NCBI RefSeq assembly: GCF_037126465.1
Contig: NC_088204.1
Location: forward strand, 21,024,804 to 21,088,803
Length of the DNA stretch: 64,000 nucleotides
Direction of reading: 5' to 3'
Origin: Ornithodoros turicata
Lineage: Eukaryota > Arthropoda > Arachnida > Ixodida > Argasidae
Shown: positions 1 to 12,010 of the stretch, piece after piece
Position numbering within the stretch: the first letter of the stretch is position 1
Layout: each line of letters opens with the position of its first letter
Program-made: the position numbers and the translations under genes
The notes under the pieces: model-generated
Seen by the model: only the letters and a program-made list of their open reading frames with translations
Databases searched by the model: none
Told to the model about the DNA's origin: nothing

Positions 1-944
1 ATTGTTACGTCACGTCGCCAATCAGGCTTTGTCTCTCGGTGATGTTGGTAAGACCGGCATGGGTCAAGAGATGAAACCACGTGCGTCTGAACCTTGAAAG
101 ATCATGCGCTTGTTTGGAAGAATGACCAATGAGGTCGATCCATTTGGCCATAGAGGGAAGAGGGACACTGTGGCAGACAGCTGACCTGCGTACATAGCAC
201 ATTGAATCAAGATTGCGTTCATGCATGGGACCAGATTAACACGATGCTATTTTACGAAAAATCCGCGAACATAGCTGCTTCCGATATACGGGGTACCTAC
301 CTGTAAATGTTTACCCATCACCAATTACTCAGTGCAGGTGGAAAATTCCTGTGTCCGTGTGGAGCTAAGTGGTACGTTTCATCGTGGTAAATTCCAAACC
401 GACTAGTAACATCGCAATCCAAGGTTACAACCAGAAACCTACAAATCCCTATGGGAAAACAGTTAAGACGGAAGCCATGTTGAGTAAACCGTTATATGCA
501 GCTCCCCTGTATATTCCCGTGCGTCGCCTTGCATTATTCAAATGGAACAACGCTTTTGCCGTGTTTATACTTCATTTCATGTTATGTATCATGGGCACAG
601 AAAACGTTTGATGTTGGTATCAGGGGATGGTGCAAGTATGGTATTGCCATGAAGTAGGGAATAGAACTGGTAAGACCTTTATTTACATGTCTTACAACAT
701 TTTTAAGATGTTAGTACACTGCGTATTACCCAAGTGCAACGCGATCCCACAACCAGGGTAGTCTGATCAAACTCGACAGTGATCACGATGGAAATTGATG
801 TTCTGGGGCTGGAACACAGAAGAAAAGACAAACACACAAAGCCTCAAGTGCCTATAAGAACAATGAATGAAGAACCTAGTAGCCCTGGACAGACAATCCA
901 GAAGATGTGGGTTTGATGTGGGTGGGTTCGTGCAGCTGGCTAAC
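1..944. other. no gene recognised
   Basis: Only short open frames without familiar motifs are present on either strand. I see no clear repeat structure or RNA gene in this stretch. Confidence 0.5.
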
Positions 945-995
945 CTTTTCAGCGACTTCCTCCTGTTCTTCATCTCGACAGTGATATTCCGCCAT
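945..995 (-). CDS. possible small coding exon, unassigned
   Basis: Reading leftwards from an ATG at 995, seventeen codons give MAEYHCRDEEQEEVAEK and run straight into a splice-donor-like GTTAGC. The peptide is acidic and protein-like. It could be the first coding exon of a minus-strand gene, or an internal exon entered after an AG upstream of the ATG, although the sequence there is purine-rich and a poor acceptor. It ends in phase 0. In principle it could be a hinge exon of the PKC gene that lies upstream on this strand, but nothing links the two. No family is recognised. Confidence 0.25.
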
Positions 996-3338
996 TAGTG
1001 GACAAAGCTATTTTCTACGACTACTCGTCTTCTCATGGTCAATGGAAAGTAGACCACCGATGAAAAACGACTGTTTTTTGCCGTATATCGCCAGCAGAAC
1101 TAATAATGTGGTCTGCGCTGGAAAGGCTCCTTCATATACGAGGCTTCTATACCAAAAAAAAAAAAAAAAAAAGGAAAGTTGATCCTCTCTTCGTAATTTG
1201 CTCGTAATTTCCATCCCGCAAAGCTTTCTAAACATAATCTCCCCGCTGCTTCTGCAACCAGGAAACAATACAATTCTGCTTGTTTCGAGGCGGGTATTTT
1301 TACTTCTCCCCGCACATGGTCCCACGAATATGCGCGTAGAAAAGGATTTCAACGGGAACAAGCTCGAAGAACATCTACATGCAAATGCGGAGCGGCTTTA
1401 GAATGCGGCGCTAACGTGAGACTGACAACGGAGAAGAAATACGCGAGACAGTGAAACGAAAGACGGGGTCTCGAAAGGGAGGCTGAAGAGTCTCCTTTGT
1501 GGCAGAATTCTAACGCGGCGGATATGGAACGCTTTTTCGGTAATTCGTCATTTTAATTATTGCGAAAGTTTGTTTCTGTATAAGACATTAACGTACGAAT
1601 ATCAAGCGTACCTGTCCCATTATTTTATTCGCCACGCCAGTCCATCGACCGGACGTTTCGAACAGAAGTGTTCTTTTGTTTGAGTACTGCTCACTGCACT
1701 TTTCACAGACATAAACACACACAAAAAAAAAAAAAACTTTCCCTCGATATTTAACGAGGCTACAGCCCGCAATCATCCCGCTGTGACGGACAAAACCTCA
1801 ACACACGTTTCGCGAAACTTCATTTCGACAATTTTTCGGAACACACTTCTTTCATCGTCGAAGTATCAACATATGCTATATTTTCTTCTTATTTTAAAGA
1901 AACGTCCTCGAATAAGGAAGAAAAAAAGAAAGAAAGATAGACTGGGCAGCCGAGTATTACGAAGGACTTACTGCTGCAGTATTGATCCGGGCCAAATAAA
2001 ACTAAAAGAAAAGCACCTGAAAGTGGGAACGGAACTGCTGGCCGATTTCCACCCCACTTAACACTAACATACGGCCCACTCCGCCAAGAAGGACGGAAGG
2101 AAGAGTAAGTGTTTTCCAATATACTGAGAAAAGCGGGTTGTTATAGAAGCTGCACGGAACATCAGTACGTCTAACAGTCGTCCCACACACACAGGGCCCC
2201 CTAAACCGTAGAGGAGAAAATACCTCGCGCTACGGGCACACAAGCAAACTATCCACGCTACGTGAAAGATAGCCGCAATATACGAACACATACAAGAGAA
2301 AGGCGCGCTGTGTGGTCACCTCAACGAGCCAGCTTCCCGCTAAAGCCCGCGGGAAGGGATTTCCTCGTCGTAACCGATGTCGAAAGCCTGAAACCTTCCG
2401 GCAATGAGGCAGAACTGAGACGATGGTAATGAAGATAAACCAGCGAAACAGAATGGAGGTCTTCCGGTTTTTCCTTTTGGCCTTTTCAAAAGTGAAACTC
2501 ATAGAAAACGCGTTTTTCAGATTTTCTTCTTTTTTTTTTTTTTTTCTTTTGACGAGAGTGCACGCGTGTTTTCTGCCTTTAACGATTTCATCCTCCTCCT
2601 TTATTGGACTACATCGATTTAAAGATAGATCAATAAGAGAACATGTTCTCAGGAAAATTCTGCCACATTTTTATTTTCTACGCACCTTTGCAGAAGACAG
2701 GACGGTTAGCACCTCGTCGATAATCCCATACGCTCAAGCAATCCTTTCGACGCTTCCCTTTCACCCTCTCTTTCTCTTCTATACCCTTCACGTGCTTCTC
2801 TCTTTGTACAGATGTATCCCTGCACAGTCTTCGCCATGCAAAGCAAAAAACAGCCCTCGATTCAGGGCCGCTGAAGGACGGTTTGTGCTTCGAAATGTTT
2901 CGTCATATTAGTGCCCAGTACCTATCAGCTATACTCTCATGAGAGTTATAAAGATTTTCATTTATCATCTCTGTGTAATAATTATGATCACAGTTTAATC
3001 ACACGTTACCTTTCGGTCTTTGCTTGGTTTCGACTCCTTTTCCTTTCTAACTTCACAGAACAGCCCGTTTGCACGGCGTCCTCCAAGGCTATGTCCCTCG
3101 TCCTCAAAGGAACCATCATCCGCTGCGCACGATCTCCTTCGTTCTTGTCCTTTGACGTCCACGGTTTTCCTTTTTAATCTATCTCATGATATCTATCTAA
3201 CCGACGTCCTTTGTGCCAACTCTCAAACATTCCTTAAAGGTTTGCCTGACGGACCCATGAATCCCATTACGCTGAGGAAGGTCGCCCAGGAACCGTCATT
3301 TGTACTAGAAAACATGTGATACGCATTGACCAATAGAA
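996..3338. other. no gene recognised; pyrimidine-rich tracts
   Basis: This stretch holds poly-A at 1144-1162 and poly-T at 2527-2545, plus several open frames of 60 to 162 codons, the longest at 2423-2911. They are rich in Phe, Ser and Leu because of the T and CT tracts, carry no motif I recognise and lack convincing splice context. I read it as non-coding. Confidence 0.5.
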
Positions 3339-3945
3339 CTCGACCCGAGAAACGTCATCGTGACGTTGGTAGACAGACTCAAACCGAAACAAATTGGAGG
3401 GGGGACGGGTTCCACGAATGGGCGCTTGTTCGCTGCCTCCTAGCTCCTACTGAAAGAAAAGTATACTCTTAAAAATGGGGGGGGGGGGGGGGTCGAGGTA
3501 GCTTGCCGTTGTTGGCCGCACTCAAGTGGGCATCGTCACGACTATAGCTGAAAAATGAACTTCACCACATAGCACGCTCCTAGCCAACCATCACCCCGAA
3601 TGACAACGTTCTCGCCTTAGATTTGTTGAAAACGGGAGGAGGAGCCTATTTTGTGCCGTGCATAATGGACACAAAATAGGCTCCTCCTCCCGTTTTCAGC
3701 AAATCAGGGGCGAGAACGTTGTCATTCGGGATGATGGTTGGTTAGGAGCGTGCTATGTGGTGAAGTTCATTTCTAAGAGTGTAGGACCGAAGGTCGCGTC
3801 TTTTTCAAGGACCATCGTAATCCTCTCAAGACCGTGGCTTTCGGGCGCGACCTTCTTCACCCCATAGCTTCCAGCGTAGCTCATCTCTACCAAACTGGTG
3901 GCGCTGTCGAACACTATGACGTCATTTTGTGACCCCTTGTATCGC
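3339..3945 (+). repeat. dispersed repeat, copy 1, interrupted
   Basis: The blocks 3339-3470 and 3774-3945 match the two halves of uninterrupted copies at 10193-10470 and 42521-42745. Shared landmarks are CCGAGAAACGTCATCGTGAC-like starts, CCGAAACAAATTGG, GACCGAAGGTCGCG and a last block ending in CACTATGACGTCATTTG. The middle of this copy is replaced by a poly-G run at about 3478-3492 and by the hairpin at 3553-3772. No coding capacity is evident. The family is probably a non-autonomous transposon, but I cannot name it. Confidence 0.75.
3553..3772. repeat. near-perfect 220-bp palindrome
   Basis: The left arm, beginning AAATGAACTTCACCACATAG, is repeated in reverse complement by the right arm ending in CTATGTGGTGAAGTTCATTT. 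The arms are about 100 bases with few mismatches and a loop of only about 15 bases near 3660. The transcript would form a long hairpin. It sits inside a broken copy of the dispersed repeat at 3339-3945, so it looks like an inserted foldback MITE or an inverted duplication. Confidence 0.85.
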
Positions 3946-4551
3946 ATGTAGTACAATTTACCATGGCCCTGGTGCCAGTAGGTTAACAATGAAGCACCGA
4001 CATGGCGGTATGTCGTAAGCTCATGAGACTTACAGCGAATGGTGCAAATCTCTTTTATCGTGGTATCATTTTTCAAGCAAGGAAAAATATATCAATGTAG
4101 TTTGAACTGCGACACCAAGGGCAAGACGAGAGATCCGGAAAGGTGAATAGGAAAAGGATCGATACGATAATGTTCGGCATTGTTCCACAGTCAACTTGGC
4201 CGAATTTCTCTTAGGAAAACAGCGTTTCTAACAACAGTTTTAAAAATTCTCACACTCTCTGCAGCTAAGGAAGCCCCAGCGATAGTAACATCATGATGAC
4301 GTAAGCCAGGCACACGAATGGGAGCGCTGCGCAGGTGATTGTCTCCAAGGTCGTCTGCTTCGCGTTCGCACCGTAACATACTAAGTGAAAAGACATCAGT
4401 AAATACGCCGATTGTCGCTTTCCCGCGTGAGTGCTGACACAACCATGCAGTGGCGTCGGAACTATTTTTCCAGTGGGGGAGCGAAAAAAAGTGCTACCAT
4501 AAACATCATCATCATCACTTATTTTCCTTGAGGGCTCATGCTGGTGTTATA

Positions 4552-4680
4552 CAGTCAAACTCCTTTATAGCGAACACCTTCTTAACGAAAATACCACTAC
4601 AGCAAATTTTTTGCGGTCCCGCTGGAGCCCTATAGGTCCAATAATGGACATCCTTTTGAACGAAAATATCTTTACTGCGA

Positions 4681-4711
<31 letters not shown>

Positions 4712-4743
4712 CCCCTGAGTTTCGTTGTAAAGGAGTTTGACTG
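4552..4743. mobile_element. pogo/Tigger-like MITE with TA target duplication
   Basis: Terminal inverted repeats CAGTCAAACTCCTTTATAGC and the matching GGAGTTTGACTG are flanked on both sides by TA. The CAGT ends and TA duplication are what pogo/Tigger and other mariner-superfamily elements leave. The interior is short, includes a poly-T run at about 4681-4706 and has no transposase. An open frame across it is an artefact of the inverted repeats. Confidence 0.8.
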
Positions 4744-4745
4744 TA

Positions 4746-6963
4746 CAGGGTTGCTACACAAACTGTAAACGTGCTCCAGGCAAACGACATCTGCATATTT
4801 GTACAGTAGATCTAAAATAGCATTGCAGAAGTATTGTAATTAAATAGCGCTTGGTGGTGGGCTAGTTGGTATGAGTTCAGTGCGTCCGGCTTTTTTTACT
4901 TCTGCGCAGTGCCTAGACCTTTATGACAAGTAATGTGTAAGGAACTTCGGGGACTTGTCCCCGGGAATCGTCGTCGCGGTATGAACGCGTGCCGCGACTG
5001 GAAGCGAATATCGTCTGATCCGCAAGCCTTCTGCGAAGAAACCAGACTTTCCCGGGGCGGTCTGGAGCTCAGCAAGAATGTGTCCCTTTGACACCCAGCT
5101 CTTTGACGGAGTGTCACGCTGTCGTTATCAGTCCAGGGCGACTCAATAAGAAAAGCCGGGTAAATGACAACAGCGGGTAGTTTGAGACATCAGTACGGTG
5201 GAAAGTGAGGAGCCAGCAATCAGGTTAAGAGCTAGAATATTTTACTATGACAAGTGAACATATACATAATATGAAGACAACAAACAAGCTGCGATACATA
5301 TCTCTCGCCAGAGGTGTGGGCTTCTCCGATGTCTATGGCGTTTGATAATCATGTAACGCTGCTGCAGGCGACAACTTGATGGCGCTCCCTCGACGTTGAC
5401 GTTGCCGTCAGGTGAACACAACACCGGTGCGACGTTTCATTTTCATTTCATTTCATTTATTGGAACATTTGTAAAAACATGTACATCACAGGGTGGCCAA
5501 AAAGCAGCAAAAAAGCTGCTTGACTAGGGCACGACCCTTTATCACTCATCATTGATAGTTATATCAAAATCGTCTTAGTCAATCGCACTTGTCGTACTAC
5601 AGGTCTTACACGCCAGCTCGAAGTGGGCACCCTGGCCACAACCGAATGAAATCTGTGTCTGCGCCTCGCAAACCGCCCCTATAACAACCTTCAACCGGGC
5701 GGTATCTTTGTATCCTTATTTCCCCCAGATGTCTTGTGTCTTGCGTGCCTTTCGCGATTCCCGTTTGCGCCTCTGTCCCCCCACCCCACCCCGTGGATTG
5801 AGTCTGGTAATGCTCGCGCCTCCCGGTACACACTTTCGAACTGAGTATTGCACTTCGAAACCTCGACAGTGCACTTCGTACCAAAACCTTGCCATAGTCA
5901 ACTCCAGAACCCTGTGAACCTGACACCTTTGGTATGTAGCTCTTCTTAAACGGTCTCCGCACAGTGACAGTGGTAGGCTCTCTGTTTATTGCTCTCTAAA
6001 TTTATGGCCGCCGAAAGAACACATGCACGGGCCTTTCCGTTAGACCGTTGAAGAATACGACGCTGGGCTGACACTGGGGGAGCCATGCTCCCCCATTCGT
6101 AAATGTGGGGGAGCCGTCGCTCTCCCTGCTCCCCCTATTCCGGCGCCCCTGCAACCATGTTCCATGGAACACGGTATTACGCATCTGGCTGTACAAACAC
6201 GTACGACGCTAGACAGAAACAGTATTCCACAAACCGATCTCAGACCTCTCCGCCACCTGAAGGCAAACGCCATCACTTCCACCCGGCGTGCGGGCGCCAA
6301 GGTCTCTCCAAGGTAAATTTAGCCAGGTAGCGAAGGCGATGAAAAAAAACAGATCTGACCGGCCAACACTGTCATCTTTGTGACTCGAGCGATCCTGTGT
6401 GTTGGTAGCACAGGTACGGTCGTAAACAAAAAAAAATATTTACGACGCGCGCATGGGTTTTGTATAAACTAATAGTTTATTCATAATGGACCTTTTCCAG
6501 AGCGGAAAAGCGCCTCTAGCGGGAGGAGTCGGAAACACGGTTGGTGGCTCGCGCGACGCGCGGTGTCTGCACATTTGGTCAAACGCCGTGTGATTGGAGA
6601 CATCTGATCGAACTCCGTTTGGTCGAAAGCCGGTTGTTCGACACCGTTTGTTCTAAATACTTTTTTTCGAAGGGAGTTCAGTGTGTTGTTCACACCTATT
6701 TTTCTGTAACTTTTGACGGTACTCTCTGAGCGTACGGAGCAGGCAACCAGTGTCATCTGCTTTCTTTCTTTTTTCTTTGCTTTTTCCGTTGAAGAGGGGA
6801 GACCACGGGTTATTTGCATATCTTTGTCTTTCACGAACAGCACAGTTGAATAGAACAGTGTGGAACAATCCGCCGTACCAGTAGGACACATCTTGAAGAA
6901 AATGGCCTCATGTTGAGCACAGCCAATAATCCGTGCTTCCTCTGGGCACCCTTCTCATTGCTG
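4746..6963. other. no gene recognised
   Basis: Around 5440-5530 there is a TTCATTTCATTT-rich tract followed by a short block with a GCAGCAAAAAAGCTGC inverted motif, possibly a SINE or LINE tail. The remainder has scattered open frames, up to 136 codons, without motifs or splice support. Confidence 0.4.
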
Positions 6964-7266
6964 GCCTCATATTTAAAGGGAACGATCTGGAATGGGATAG
7001 CCATATATGCGCGAAAGCCACTTAAAGTCTGTGGATGCTCAGAGGGAAATTTCGCCATGATTCAACGAAAGATATTGAATTGTCAGGCATATAAAACCTT
7101 CGTTCAACCTTGTTTAGAGTATGCATCTGCACTGTGGGTCCCTACACATGCAGGCTATCAAAAAAGAAGAAAAGAAAAGACAGTACAAGGATCTGCTCCC
7201 CGGCTTATATTGTCTAGGTTACGAAGGACTTCTTCACTAACATGTATGTTGGAAGAGGAAATTTAG
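6964..7266 (+). pseudogene. CR1/jockey-type LINE reverse transcriptase C-terminal fragment
   Basis: The frame reads a degraded version of the segment that follows the reverse transcriptase core in CR1/jockey-clade LINEs. Visible pieces are YKTFVQPCLEYASALWVP (the usual Tyr-x-x-x-Val-x-Pro-x-Leu-Glu-Tyr-Ala-Ser motif) and a following Gln-x-x-Ala-Pro-Arg stretch. Neither the endonuclease nor the catalytic RT motifs are present, so this is a 5'-truncated dead copy. Clade placement is by motif only. Confidence 0.65.
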
Positions 7267-9220
7267 ATTCACTTGAACATATGTGCAAAGTAAATAGACC
7301 AAAACCATTCTTTCTCCTATACAATGGTCAGTTAAAGACAAACATTAATAATACGTTGCTAAAATTTGTCCACATTCGACGCGAATAAATAATCGAAAAA
7401 TGTCATATAATTATTTTATTTATTTATAAAAATATTTATTATCTGACATCAATTATTATTTGACAAAGTGTTGGGGATTATGTGGGAAAATCATATATGG
7501 CATGTTTAGTCACTATGTGTCAGAGCAGAAAAACCTATCAACTGGTCGAACGGGCTAGGGTGAACAACCCAGGCTCTTGGACCGCTTTTTGGACGTGAAA
7601 AAGTGGGTTAGCATGAGGAATGTGTTTATGGGCAAGTTTATGGCGGATGTTCCTTCAGATAACGGCAAAGAAATGTGGAACAAGGTCCATGAGGGCCTAG
7701 TATACTTTTACAAGGCAGCAGTCGTACCAGACACATTAAACATCTCTAGGGTTTCTGTACACAGAATGGTTGTGTGCCCTCTCAGCGGTACAAGAATGGC
7801 TTTTATGTGGTTGACGAACAAAAACAACCCATGAAGCTGAAGATAAGAAGGCTAAAATAAGGCAGCAAGAGCTACATGCACTTGTGCAACCAACGGCAGC
7901 GCATCGTTTGGTTGCATTTTTCGCACGGAATACGCGAACCAAAAGCGCCCGGCCGTGCTATTCTGACCACCGAGAGTCACCAAAGATGATGGCGGCCGCG
8001 CGGCGCTGCTCGCGCATGCGTCGCACGTCCAACTGGAAAAGGTCCATTCAAGTATAGGAAAAGCTATCTGCTGCCCCGCTAGTACACATATACGAAATCA
8101 TCTACCGTCTGAGTAAGTTTCCGTATCCTGCTCCACTGCGCATGTGTAGCAGTACGCGCGTTTGTCCGTGCATTCTTGTTTCCGTGCCCTGTGCCCGTGC
8201 ATTGAATGCGGAGTTCGTACATTTTTTGGATTAAACAAGAAGCGACGTTCACGTTTCGAAGCTGTAGGCCAACACGTGTGAACTGATGAGTGCTATGCAT
8301 CCTGTGTTGCTGGCCACGAGAAAAAACAAAGGTTTCGTCACGGCAAGACCGGTCATGATAGCGTGAGTGTTAGCGAATCAGCTGTGCACCAACGATGCCA
8401 TGTTTTTTGCAACGGACCCATTATGACCACCCGTTGAAGAAATACAAACAGCTAATCACTACGTGTACGTTTAGGACTAGGTTAGGAATGTACATTAAGT
8501 GAAACTTCCTGTTTATTTGTGGTTGTCACGTACCCTTCGTCAAAACCTGTGATAACTCTAGATGGGTAGAAATCCAGCGAACCGGTAGAGATCTAGGAAG
8601 GGAGTTGCCTCAGGACAGAAGCCGCCGATATTTCGAACAGAGACTGTTCTTCTTCTGGGCACCGTCCTCATCATTGGCATGGTATTTAAAGGGTTAGGTG
8701 TGACGTGTTTAAAGGTTCATGCGAATTGTGGGTCAACAGCCCCGAGGGAAGAAAGGGTCCGTACGGGCTTCTACGGCCGGAGTGAATGGAAGCTTTGTTA
8801 GAGTGTGGAGGGGAGTGATCTAGGCTCCAGACCGGTTACAGAAAAATGGGAGGTTCACGGACACGTGTATTTGTATGTAACTCTATGTATTTCGAACTGA
8901 TGTGTCATTAAACCTGATGTGATTTATTCTTCTCTGTTCTCGTCGGGTATTGCTGTCCTGGGTGACTAGTATGGTTCGGAAAGAAAAAGGGGAAGGGCAT
9001 ACAACGCAAACGAAGTACGCGAATGCAAACGCGACATGGCTAATTATGCACTACTTATTATTCATGCTCCTGACGTCATCTGTGACGTCATTTATTTACA
9101 AAAGTAGCAGTCCGCGCAACGGATGCATGGCGCTGACAGTCTCTATCGTGGCGCCATCTGAAGACGCAGGGCCCTATGGGAGTTTCGCCACCTGTTTATA
9201 TATACCTTGGTCTCTCTGCC
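7267..9220. other. no gene recognised
   Basis: AT-rich sequence with TTATTTATTT runs near 7400-7450 follows the LINE scrap. An 85-codon open frame at 7577-7834 has protein-like composition but no motif I recognise, and no splice sites that would extend it. Nothing else stands out. Confidence 0.4.
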
Positions 9221-10030
9221 GCATGGAGGAAGGAAACACAAGGAGCGACTCTTCGCTCCAGACTAGCGTAGCCACCCTCTAGCGGTCACTGGAGTCAAAA
9301 TCGCCATTGCTTCCTGTCCACCACGTGATCCCCTCTAAAGTTTCGGTTTTGCAAGGCTTTGTTTCTCGCGCTGCTCTCCGTATGATTTCACTTTTTGAAG
9401 TAATTTATTGTGGAAATGTGAACACCATCGTAGAAACGACGTATGGTAATTTGTTCCTGTCTCGGCTGCGGCTCTCGTTGAACTGAAAGCAGCTCTGTCA
9501 CGGGAACGCGTTTTGTTCGTAAGTACACAGCAAGTTGTTTTAGTCGCCCGTGTGTGTTCGAGTCATCTTGAATTGTTCATTTTGGACCTCAAACTGTGCC
9601 GCAGATTCATTTCATATCTTCTGTTGTTGTAAAAATCTGATTAATGGTATTTTGAGTACGGCATTCTTTACCACTTCATCAAAAAACGTACATACGCTGG
9701 AAGTAACCGTTGCCACACGCGATGTTTCCGGTCCCGAGTACTACTTTTGCGTTCTGCACACCGTGACTGGTCTTCTAATAGAATAGTAAACATTCGAACA
9801 CACAGAAATAAAGTGCAAGCACGCGTTCAACGTAATACTGCCATCTGAACCGTGACACAACTACAGCTCGCGTAGTCTGCTCCGCTGGCGCCATGCTCTC
9901 TAGAGGGTCACGTGAGCGGTCACGTGGTAGACAGGAGCATCCCAGAATGCAATGCAATGAGGTGCTGGCTACGCTCGTCCCGATAGAAAACTGTCGGAGG
10001 GGCCGCTCCTTGTGTTTCCTTCCTCCATGC
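9221..10030. repeat. inverted repeat pair, about 0.8 kb
   Basis: The 27-base block at 9221-9247, containing CATGGAGGAAGGAAACACAA, recurs exactly in reverse complement at 10004-10030. The next hundred or so bases inward also correspond on both arms: CGTAGCCA, then CATTGC, then a block around CTGTCCACCACGTGA. This is the shape of a terminal-inverted-repeat element or a foldback. I could not fix target duplications, and the middle has no transposase. Confidence 0.6.
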
Positions 10031-10192
10031 TCTGCCGCTCCCTGATTGGCCTTGTCCAACTGACGTTTCCGTGACGAACTGAATTCCGGAGAATTCTGGA
10101 ATTCTGGGAATTCTGGAATGTTCTCAGCATCAGTCGTCTGCTCTCGAGATGCATTACATCAAAGTGCACAGAAAAAACTTCACTAATTGATC

Positions 10193-10470
10193 TCTACCCG
10201 AGAAACGTAATCATGACGTTGGTAGCCAGACCGAAAACGAAACAAATTGGAAGGGGAGGGCTGGGTTCCAGGAATGGGCACTTGTTCCCTGCCTCCTAAT
10301 GAAACAAAAGTAGGACCGAAGGTCGCGTCCCTTTCAAAGACCATCGTAGTCCCCTCAAGACCGTGGCCTTCGGGCGCGACCTTGTTCGCCCCCCAGCTTT
10401 GAGCGTGGTTCAACTCTACCAAATTGGTGGCGCTGTCGAACACTATGACGTCATTTGTTTACAAACAGGG
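10193..10470 (+). repeat. dispersed repeat, copy 2 (intact)
   Basis: This is the most complete copy of the family also present at 3339-3945 and 42521-42745. It runs from CTACCCGAGAAACGTAATCA to GACGTCATTTGTTTACAAAC. It contains TGACGTCA-type and GGTCGCG-type short palindromes. No open frame of note. Confidence 0.75.
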
Positions 10471-10584
10471 GGAGGTGTATTCGCGTTGGATTTTCGGCGT
10501 CATTGTCGGTGACGTATGAGTAAAATTACACTGTAGCTTCGAAATCCACCGCGACATATGCGATAGCCCTTTTAAGAACTATAC

Positions 10585-10803
10585 CCCAAGCAGCACACAA
10601 TATTGGGCCCATATTGGCTGGTCATTGGCGGTACGGGTCTACTATGAGACCCGTTTCGCCAAGATTTTCCCCATATTGCCCAGTTTGAGGCAATATTGGG
10701 AAAATCCTGGCGATATGGGCCCCATATTGCCCGCGTACTCCCCATATTGACTGAAAATACAGAAATTGGTACGTACTCGTGTTCCACAAATGCCCAAGCA
10801 GCA
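10585..10803. repeat. CCCAAGCAGCAC / CCAATATTGG repeat element
   Basis: Both ends carry CCCAAGCAGCAC-type blocks (10585-10596 and 10792-10803, in the same orientation). The interior is packed with the palindrome CCAATATTGG and variants such as CCCATATTGCCC and GGGCCCATATTGG. A second shorter member sits at 15430-15510. No coding potential is apparent. Confidence 0.65.
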
Positions 10804-11357
10804 CGGCAAGATTGAACGTTGAAGCGTGTGAAATACCCAATTCAGTACATCGTTACTTCCAACAACTTCCCGCAGATGATACACATTGTTCGAAACAGTC
10901 AAATGTACGTGGCAATCTCAACGTAACGTTCGCTAGAATTCGACAACTCAACATTCCACGTTCTGTAAATAGCCGCCATCTTCCTTCGCGATGCCTATGC
11001 CTATGCCAATCGGTCGAGCCGACTGAGAGCGAGCGGGTTGTTTAGCGAAATCAAGCCAATCAAGCGTCCTACAGCTAATGCGCATGCGCGACAGCTCGAA
11101 CGGACGCTTCTTAGGGCTAAAATGTCGCTGGTTGCTGTAATGATAACGGAATTGCGGCAGGTCAAGTAAAAAACACAATGTTTGATAGGAAGGGATGGCT
11201 CTTCTGTAAAATTAGGTGCTTTCAAGTTGCTGCAAGCAGTGCTCTGGCGTATGTCCGTCACCGTCACGAAAGTGTCTCGCTCTTTTGTAGTTGGGAGCGG
11301 GTTACAAAATTTACGTTATAATACGTTACAAAAGCAATCCCAATGGAGGCTTCTGAT
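10804..11357. other. no gene recognised; left flank of a hAT-like insertion
   Basis: No coding motif is visible. The last bases may belong to the LINE that resumes after the inserted element, because CTTCTGAT at 11350-11357 is one half of the target duplication. Confidence 0.4.
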
Positions 11358-12002
11358 TAGAGCCCTGCACCATCCGCGGATGGAAGCGGATATCCGCGGA
11401 TATCCGCAAGATGCTTGCGGATTCGGATGAAAATTTAGAACTTCCTGCGGTGTGCGGATCGGATGCGGGTGGCGCGAGGTCGGATGCGGATCGGATGCGG
11501 TTACGAAGGCAGCGGATCGGTAGCGGATCGGATGCGGATATACCGCGTGCTGTAATTTGTTCACTAGTAATTTATTTGCATTGTGCGGTGACAGCGGGCG
11601 GATGCTCGGGTTCACCTTTGACCATGCACGGCCAAGACAGGAGAGAACGTATTCTGACGTCTCGAACCGCACGTGCACCGACAAGGTAGCGTTCCACGCA
11701 TTCCAGAAGTCTGTCCCTATCGCGTTTGTTGAAACGTTTCCCGTCGCTTGTCGTCATGAGTCCTTCCGTGACAGCGTGGAAGCATATCCGAAATTATACC
11801 AACATATGCTTGCGGCGGTCTTTACGCGTCCTTCGAAACGTGCGGATTTTGCGGATCGGATGCGGATGGTGCGTTTTTGTCAGCGGATCGGATGCGGATG
11901 TAAACTGTTGTGTATGCTGCGGATGTGGATCGGATGCGGACCACGTGTGCGCGGATGCGTGTCGGATGCGGATGCCAAAAATCTCATCCGCGCAGGGCTC
12001 TA
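11358..12002. mobile_element. hAT-like MITE 1 (GGATGC-type arms)
   Basis: The ends are TAGAGCCCTGCACCATCCGC and the inverse ending in GCGCAGGGCTCTA. They are flanked by identical 8-base direct repeats CTTCTGAT (11350-11357 and 12003-12010), and an 8-bp duplication is the hallmark of hAT elements. The inner ends on both sides are arrays of GCGGATCGGATGCGGAT-like units. The centre (about 11560-11840) is unique sequence with no transposase, so the element is non-autonomous. It has inserted at the left end of the recognisable LINE. Open frames reading Arg-Ile-His-Pro-type repeats here come from the arrays. Confidence 0.88.
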
Positions 12003-12010
12003 CTTCTGAT

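Noticed and set aside
2423..2911. Open frame of 162 codons
   Set aside because: Composition follows T-rich and CT-rich DNA, there is a long Phe run from poly-T, no motif and no splice-phase support.
3753..4076. 107-codon minus-strand frame
   Set aside because: Most of it is the dispersed repeat shared with 10193 and 42521, so the open frame is incidental.
11316..11684. Open frames with repeated Arg-Ile-His-Pro or Ser-Asp-Ala residues
   Set aside because: They are translations of the GGATGC-type arrays of the hAT-like MITE, not genes.
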